From contig CAMLDJ010000337.1 of NCBI GenBank assembly GCA_946478755.1, positions 1 to 5,668 of the forward strand: 5,668 bases of DNA, read 5' to 3'. Source of the DNA: an uncultured Pedobacter sp. (GTDB lineage Bacteria > Bacteroidota > Bacteroidia > Sphingobacteriales > Sphingobacteriaceae). Each line of letters opens with the position of its first letter. Position 1 is the first letter of the stretch. This document shows positions 1-3,312 of this stretch, in pieces. The notes under the pieces were generated by a model. It was not told the origin of the DNA. It made no database searches and was given only the letters and a program-made list of their open reading frames with translations. The position numbers and the translations under genes are program-made.

Positions 1-230
1 AATCAATAGCAATAATCATAATCAGCAGTAGGAATTAATAGCAGTAATCGGGTTAAGTAATAGCAGTCAGTAGAAATCAATAGCAGTAATCAATAGCAAT
101 AATCATAATCAGCAGTAGGAATTAATAGCAGTAATCGGGTTATTAATAGCAGTCAGTAGAAATCAATAGCAATAATCAATAACAGTAATCGTATCAGTAT
201 TAGTAATCAATAGCTAATCAGTATCAGTTA
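1..230. repeat. AT-rich tandem repeat array (87/86 bp units), open at left edge
   Basis: Copy 1 covers 1-87 and copy 2 covers 88-173. They are almost identical; the visible differences are around 55-58 versus 142-144 (one base shorter plus a substitution) and one base near the unit end (AGCAGT versus AGCAAT). A decayed third copy starts near 174 and fades by about 230. Inside each unit a shorter word recurs, roughly AATCAATAGCAGT. The TAGCA cores lie at 7, 39, 61, 81, 94, 126, 147 and 167, then a variant TAACA at 180 and TAGCT at 211, giving the spacing pattern 32-22-20-13 / 32-21-20-13 / 31. Both strands of the array carry frequent stop codons in the frames I read, so it is not coding. No CRISPR-like repeat/spacer alternation and no transposase are visible. 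The array probably continues left of the window. Its function is unknown. Confidence 0.9.
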
Positions 231-400
231 TTCCTTATTTCTTGTTTTTTTGTGAGTACCGCTACTGTTGGTCGAAATGTTTCGGCAGTTGGTCGTGGGT
301 TTTTCAAGGCTGGTATAATGCTGGCGAAATGGCTGAAACGTTTTGAGATTGATGGGGTCTTAATTACAAACAACCAGGAGAAATTTTAAAACATACGATT
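231..400 (+). other. Intergenic region upstream of the GIN-domain gene
   Basis: This stretch separates the repeat array from the gene at 401 and holds no firm feature. A weak promoter candidate is TTG at 242-244 with TACTGTTG at 263-270 (18 nt spacer; one mismatch to TAnnTTTG). A second weak candidate lies near 342-366 (TTTTG, then TAATTACA). Neither is convincing. An AGGAG sits at 376-380, but it is 20 nt from the ATG at 401, too far for normal Shine-Dalgarno use. Two very short ORFs (277-318 and 318-389) lie here and are listed separately. Confidence 0.5.
318..389 (+). CDS. Possible 23-aa small ORF upstream of the GIN-domain gene (speculative)
   Basis: An ATG at 318 opens a 23-codon frame ending in TAA at 387-389, 11 nt before the start of the exported gene at 401. 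The predicted peptide begins MLAKWLKRFEIDG and is basic in its first half with an amphipathic look. The frame stays open upstream to about 207, so a GTG start at 252 would give a protein of about 45 residues. A second tiny ORF (277-315 coding, TAA at 316-318) ends on the A of this ATG, a TAATG stop-start overlap. I recognise no family and there is no ribosome-binding signal. ORFs this short occur often by chance, so this is a candidate only; it could instead be an untranslated leader. Confidence 0.15.
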   Translation: MLAKWLKRFEIDGVLITNNQEKF

Positions 401-985
401 ATGAAAAGGCTTACAAAAATAGGATTCGCAACAGTATTGGCGGCTGTACTTTTAACCACATCATCAATGGTTACCTTAGCTGCAAAACGCATGGAAATGG
501 CAGGGCCATCAACCGGATTTAAGAAAATATGGGTTAGCGGAAACGTTAAGCTTATTTTAACACAAACTGCAAAGGAGGGGATTTTTGTTGACGAGGACTT
601 CAATGCAGACAAAACATCGGTGCTGGGCAAAGGAGAAACTTTATACATCAATTCTATGGAGGCGGGACAGGTGGTCATCAGAATTTCAATGAAGGATTTG
701 CAAAGAATTGAGGCCGCAGGAAGCTCGGTGGTGGTTACCAGCAATAGCTTTGATGTGAAATGCCTTCAGGTCATTTTAAGCCAAAGTGCTTCCGCAAAAG
801 TACGGACAGTAACAGGGAGCTTATACACTCGTGTGAGCGAGGATGCAAAGTTGAAAATGAGTGGTGTAACCGATCAGCATACCTTCATCGCCAGTACCCT
901 CAAAAATGTGAAGTTCGATAATTTCTTAAGTCTGAGCACAAACGGGCACGGTACAACGCCGGTGCTGGCTGCAAATAAATTCTAA
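401..985 (+). CDS. Exported GIN-domain (DUF2807) protein, 194 aa
   Basis: The protein starts with a signal peptide: basic MKRLTK, a hydrophobic stretch at about residues 7-27, and a likely signal peptidase I cleavage after the LAA near residue 28. No lipobox cysteine is seen. The mature part reads like the head of the GIN/DUF2807 family (described as putative auto-transporter adhesin, head GIN domain). GFKKIWVSGNVKLILTQ at residues 39-55 matches the family's usual opening, followed by a LYI strand (81-83), LQRIEAAGSSVV (100-111) and repeated Ser/Ala-rich strands, as expected of a beta-helix-like fold. At 194 residues it is a compact, single-domain member. The family is common in Bacteroidota, exported, and of uncertain function; a surface or periplasmic role is inferred. 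ATG 401 is chosen because it gives an intact signal peptide. The gene appears monocistronic, ending just before the terminator at 1018-1044. Confidence 0.8.
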   Translation: MKRLTKIGFATVLAAVLLTTSSMVTLAAKRMEMAGPSTGFKKIWVSGNVKLILTQTAKEGIFVDEDFNADKTSVLGKGETLYINSMEAGQVVIRISMKDLQRIEAAGSSVVVTSNSFDVKCLQVILSQSASAKVRTVTGSLYTRVSEDAKLKMSGVTDQHTFIASTLKNVKFDNFLSLSTNGHGTTPVLAANKF

Positions 986-1017
986 AATAAGTTGAAAATA
1001 GTAAGGATAGGTAATAG

Positions 1018-1044
1018 AGCGGCAGATTTATCTGTCGCTTTTTT
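1018..1044 (+). terminator. Intrinsic terminator of the GIN-domain gene
   Basis: A 9-bp stem (1018-1026 with 1031-1039, one G-U pair at 1022/1035) closes a TTTA loop at 1027-1030 and runs straight into a T tract (1039-1044). It lies 33 nt after the stop codon of the gene ending at 985. Stem, loop and T-run are typical of Rho-independent termination. Confidence 0.88.
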
Positions 1045-1185
1045 ATCGTTCAGGTACATCAAAGCACTACACACCTTATATTAGCATTTTTGAGCCTCCA
1101 GGTGAAGGGGGATTAAAGCAAAGCAATAATGGCTTGCCTTAAACCTGGCGCAAGAAATGGCGGATAAAAAATATTTGCATAATGC
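1045..1185. other. Intergenic region with an imperfect inverted repeat, upstream of the rpsT promoter
   Basis: No gene is visible. The notable content is an interrupted inverted repeat at 1098-1148. CCAGGT (1098-1103) pairs with ACCTGG (1143-1148), TTAA (1113-1116) with TTAA (1139-1142), GCAA (1118-1121) with TTGC (1134-1137), and GC (1123-1124) with GC (1132-1133) around a 7-nt loop. A 9-nt purine-rich bulge lies at 1104-1112. It has no T-run, so it is not a standard terminator, and it lies upstream of the predicted rpsT transcription start. It might be an operator, an unrecognised small RNA, or chance. Confidence 0.35.
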
Positions 1186-1218
1186 TTTTGTATTTTAAAA
1201 ACATTAATTCTATATTTG
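1186..1218 (+). promoter_or_regulatory. Bacteroidota-type promoter of rpsT
   Basis: TTTTG at 1186-1190 serves as the -33 element and TATATTTG at 1211-1218 is a perfect match to the Bacteroidota -7 consensus TAnnTTTG. The spacer is 20 nt, within the range known for the primary sigma factor of this phylum. Transcription should start at about 1222-1226, giving a 5' leader of about 55-60 nt before rpsT. Confidence 0.82.
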
Positions 1219-1242
1219 CAGTCCGAAAAATAGAACAATCAA

Positions 1243-1256
1243 AGGGCGCAAGCCCT
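1243..1256 (+). promoter_or_regulatory. GCAA-capped hairpin in the rpsT 5' leader
   Basis: AGGGC (1243-1247) and GCCCT (1252-1256) pair perfectly around GCAA (1248-1251), a GNRA tetraloop. The hairpin lies within the predicted rpsT leader, 24 nt before the ATG, and is followed by a U/A-rich unstructured stretch suited to ribosome entry. S20 is known to control its own translation in E. coli; a similar role for this hairpin is only inferred. It could also simply stabilise the 5' end of the mRNA. Confidence 0.45.
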
Positions 1257-1280
1257 AAAATAAAATATTAATAACAAAAA

Positions 1281-1535
1281 ATGGCAAATCATAAATCTTC
1301 ACTAAAAAGAATTAGAGCAAACGCAACTAAACGTTTACGTAACAGGTACCAAGCAAAAACAACTCGTACGTTTATCAAAAGATTGCGTGCTGCAGAAGAT
1401 AAAAAAACAGGATTAGAATTACTTCCTAAAGTAGTTTCTATGCTGGATCGTTTGGCCAAAAAGAACGTGATTCATAAGAACAAAGCAGCTAATAACAAAT
1501 CTAAGCTTACGAAATTTGTTAATGGCTTAAAATAA
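1281..1535 (+). CDS. rpsT: 30S ribosomal protein S20
   Basis: This 84-residue, very Lys/Arg-rich protein binds 16S rRNA and helps assemble the 30S subunit. The N-terminal MANHKSSLKRIRANATKRLRNR is the classic S20 opening (N-H-K-S-x-x-K-R). The rest, with KAANNKSKLTKFVN near the C-terminus, fits the helical-bundle fold, and the length is normal for the family. The start is fixed by the conserved MANHKS and an A-rich upstream sequence (AATAACAAAAA) with no Shine-Dalgarno, as is common in this phylum. Codon use is A-rich (AAA for Lys), in keeping with high expression in an AT-rich genome. It has its own promoter (1186-1218), a hairpin-bearing leader, and a strong terminator right after it, so it should be mainly monocistronic. 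Confidence 0.97.
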   Translation: MANHKSSLKRIRANATKRLRNRYQAKTTRTFIKRLRAAEDKKTGLELLPKVVSMLDRLAKKNVIHKNKAANNKSKLTKFVNGLK

Positions 1536-1557
1536 AGATAGCTTTACAATATTAGAG

Positions 1558-1590
1558 ACGGGGTATGCAATGCATACCCCGTTTTTTTTT
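1558..1590 (+). terminator. Strong intrinsic terminator after rpsT
   Basis: An 11-bp perfect stem (1558-1568 with 1572-1582) with a 3-nt loop (1569-1571) is followed by a nine-T run (1582-1590). The lower stem is GC-rich (ACGGGG/CCCCGT). It begins 22 nt after the rpsT stop codon. Its loop region contains an ATG (1570) in frame with radC, which should not be taken as the radC start. Confidence 0.93.
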
Positions 1591-1611
1591 GTTCAAAAAA
1601 CCGTAATCAAA

Positions 1612-2310
1612 ATGGAATCATATCAGGAAAGAATAGGTATAAAAATGTGGGCTGAGGCCGACAGGCCTCGTGAAAAGCTATTGTTTAATGGCCGAAGACA
1701 CCTTACAGATGCGGAATTAATTGCCATTTTAATTGGCTCTGGAAATAGGAACGAGACCGCTGTAGACTTGAGTAAGCGCATTTTGGGATTTTATAATAAC
1801 GATCTGGATAGGGTTGGAAAAGTATCTGTAAAAGACCTTTCGAAATTTAAAGGTATAGGCGAGGCCAAAGCCATTGCCATTGTGGCGGCGTTGGAACTTG
1901 GCAGAAGAAGAAAGGAAACTTCGGAGGCTGATGTCATAAAAATAACTACATCGGCCGATGCATTTGTCATGCTGCTGCCTGTTTTCGCGGATCTGAATCA
2001 TGAAGAATTCTGGATCCTGATTCTGAACCAGGCGAATTATGTAATCGGTAAGGAGTTGATCAGCAAAGGTGGAATGGCGGGTACAGTGGCCGATCCGAAG
2101 ATCATCTTTAAAACGGCACTAGAGCATAATGGGGCCTATGTGATCTTGTCTCACAACCATCCCTCAGGAAACCTAAAACCTAGTCAGCAGGACATCGCCA
2201 TTACAAGAAAGCTTGTAGCAGCAGGGAAAATGCTTGATCTGTATGTACTCGATCATTTGATCGTTACGAATAAATTGTTTTTTAGTTTTGGTGACGAGGG
2301 CTTAATTTAA
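1612..2310 (+). CDS. radC: RadC family protein (UPF0758, JAMM/MPN+ domain), 232 aa
   Basis: The protein has the two usual parts of RadC. The N-terminal region carries the conserved WAEADRPREKL and DAELIAILIGSG motifs and a helix-hairpin-helix-like segment (FKGIGEAKA, about residues 79-87). The C-terminal JAB/JAMM metalloprotease-like domain carries HNHPSG at residues 181-186 and continues PSxxD (S191, D194), with the acidic partner in NHEEF (E131/E132). The putative metal ligands H181, H183 and D194 are all intact. The name comes from a radiation-sensitive E. coli allele later assigned to recG; the true function is unsettled. The start is ATG 1612 (MESYQERIGIKMW), which matches Bacteroidota homologues; the in-frame ATG at 1570 lies inside the rpsT terminator and would add an unlikely 14 residues. 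Only about 20 nt separate the terminator T-run from this start, so transcription probably relies on readthrough from rpsT or on an unusual promoter. Confidence 0.93.
   Translation: MESYQERIGIKMWAEADRPREKLLFNGRRHLTDAELIAILIGSGNRNETAVDLSKRILGFYNNDLDRVGKVSVKDLSKFKGIGEAKAIAIVAALELGRRRKETSEADVIKITTSADAFVMLLPVFADLNHEEFWILILNQANYVIGKELISKGGMAGTVADPKIIFKTALEHNGAYVILSHNHPSGNLKPSQQDIAITRKLVAAGKMLDLYVLDHLIVTNKLFFSFGDEGLI
2256..2290 (+). promoter_or_regulatory. Candidate internal promoter in the 3' end of radC, driving the phosphatase-family gene
   Basis: TAGTTTTG at 2283-2290 is a perfect TAnnTTTG match, with TTTG at 2256-2259 upstream at a 23-nt spacing, at or beyond the long end of the accepted range. 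Transcription would start near 2297, giving a leader of about 37 nt to the ATG at 2334. The six fixed bases can arise by chance in AT-rich coding DNA, so this is a moderate-to-weak call. Confidence 0.35.
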
Positions 2311-2333
2311 CATGGAAGCTGTAACTTGTCGAT

Positions 2334-3176
2334 ATGAAAACGATGATTAGACTATGTATAGCGATGCTGTTGTTGACCATCACAGCTGATGCACAAAGAA
2401 AGCCTGCGAATTACATCAACGTGATGAGTTATAACATTCGCTATAACAATACCGCAGATGGGGAAAATGCCTGGCCCAACAGAAAGGACAATGTAAAGGC
2501 ACTTGTAAAATTCCATGATGCCGATATTTTATGTGTACAGGAAGCTTTGGCTTTACAGGTGGATCAGCTCCTGGAGCAGACAAATTATGAGATGGTAGGT
2601 GTAGGGCGTACGGACGGAAAGCGTGCCGGAGAATTTTCTGCCATCTTTTTTGACAAAAGCAGGTTTGCCAAAAAAGATGGGGGTACGTTCTGGCTGTCAG
2701 ATACCCCTGAGCAGCCATCTAAAGGTTGGGATGCAGCAATTGTCAGGGTTTGTAGCTGGGTAAGGCTGTATGATAAATGGGGTAAAAAAGAGTTTATGGT
2801 TTTCAACACCCATTACGATCATGTTGGGGTTCAGGCCAGGATTGAGTCGGCTAAGCTCATTAAAAAGAAAATTCAGGAGATTGCACCCCGCCTGCCTGTA
2901 ATTTTAACAGGTGATTTAAATGTTACCCCTGAAACGGAGGCCGTCGCCACCATAAAAACGTTTCTGACGGATACCAAAGAAGTTTCAAAAGAACCTGCGT
3001 ATGGACCCGAAGGCACTTTTAACGGGTTTAAATTTAACGCTCCCCTGAAAGAAAGGATCGATTATATTTTTGTAAATAGGGGTTTTAATGTCCAGAAGTT
3101 TGGTGTGCTGAGCGACAGTAAGAATTTGCATTATCCTTCTGATCACCTGCCAGTCATGGCGCGATTGTTTTTTTAA
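2334..3176 (+). CDS. Exported endonuclease/exonuclease/phosphatase (EEP) family hydrolase, 280 aa
   Basis: A signal peptide (residues 1-20, hydrophobic CIAMLLLTIT, cleavage likely after ADA) precedes a full EEP (DNase I-like/Mg-dependent phosphoesterase) domain. Its catalytic motifs appear in order: MSYNIRY with N34, CVQE with E70, FNTHYDHVG with H160 and D162, TGDLN with D194 and N196, RIDYIF with D243, and PSDHLPV with D270 and H271. All expected metal-binding and catalytic residues are present, so the enzyme should be active, hydrolysing phosphodiester or phosphomonoester bonds outside the cytoplasm. The substrate cannot be told from sequence: nucleic acid, sugar phosphate, inositol phosphate and sphingomyelin-type lipid are all used in this superfamily. 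The ATG at 2334 is preferred; ATG 2343 would shorten the signal peptide by three residues. It begins 23 nt after radC and may be co-transcribed with it or use the internal promoter candidate. No clear terminator follows it. Confidence 0.9.
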   Translation: MKTMIRLCIAMLLLTITADAQRKPANYINVMSYNIRYNNTADGENAWPNRKDNVKALVKFHDADILCVQEALALQVDQLLEQTNYEMVGVGRTDGKRAGEFSAIFFDKSRFAKKDGGTFWLSDTPEQPSKGWDAAIVRVCSWVRLYDKWGKKEFMVFNTHYDHVGVQARIESAKLIKKKIQEIAPRLPVILTGDLNVTPETEAVATIKTFLTDTKEVSKEPAYGPEGTFNGFKFNAPLKERIDYIFVNRGFNVQKFGVLSDSKNLHYPSDHLPVMARLFF

Positions 3177-3264
3177 GTAATCGCTCAATCAACCTGGTGA
3201 TCATGCCGGTCATTGGTGCAGATGCCTGCGCCGCAATCCTGGGCAGTATAAGTATCAGATAGGC
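3177..3264. other. Short intergenic stretch between the EEP gene and the pheT promoter
   Basis: This part is more GC-rich than the other intergenic DNA, especially around 3220-3245. It contains small self-complementary patches such as TGCC (3222-3225) with GGCA (3241-3244), but no hairpin followed by a T-run, so I find no intrinsic terminator for the EEP gene. A minus-strand frame without stops crosses it (see rejected items). Confidence 0.4.
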
Positions 3265-3295
3265 TTTCTGCTTTCCGCATTAAATAATATCTTTG
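3265..3295 (+). promoter_or_regulatory. Bacteroidota-type promoter of pheT
   Basis: TATCTTTG at 3288-3295 matches TAnnTTTG perfectly. The -33 side is weaker: TTTCTG at 3265-3270, 17 nt upstream, is the best partner. Transcription would begin around 3300-3303, leaving a leader of only about 10-13 nt before the pheT ATG at 3313. Confidence 0.65.
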
Positions 3296-3312
3296 CGTTT
3301 TATAGAATAAAA

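Noticed and set aside
1..230. CRISPR array or repeat-protein gene
   Set aside because: The repeats are adjacent and nested with no unique spacers of uniform length, and stop codons interrupt the frames I read on both strands.
314..320. TATAAT-like sequence as a sigma-70 -10 box
   Set aside because: Bacteroidota primary sigma factors use TAnnTTTG rather than TATAAT, and there is no suitable upstream partner element.
376..380. AGGAG as Shine-Dalgarno for the gene at 401
   Set aside because: It lies 20 nt from the ATG, too far for normal use, and this phylum mostly initiates without Shine-Dalgarno pairing.
364..744. 126-aa minus-strand ORF
   Set aside because: It lies antisense to the well-supported GIN-domain gene, resembles no family and has no promoter or leader signal; it is a shadow frame.
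1570..1611. N-terminal extension of RadC starting at ATG 1570
   Set aside because: The ATG is in the loop of the rpsT terminator and the extra residues are encoded largely by its T-run; MESYQER at 1612 fits the family start.
1729..2001. Minus-strand ORF inside radC
   Set aside because: It is fully antisense to a conserved gene with intact motifs and has no recognisable protein.
2416..2809. Two minus-strand ORFs inside the EEP gene
   Set aside because: Both are antisense shadows of a gene with all catalytic motifs; their products look random and lack supporting signals.
3154..3278. Minus-strand open frame across the EEP-pheT gap, ending in a basic segment (MTGMITRLIERLLKK)
   Set aside because: It is about 41 codons, its first ATG is internal and leaves only about 24 residues, and it overlaps the end of the EEP gene. 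The amphipathic look is suggestive of a gene remnant but is not enough to call without homologues.
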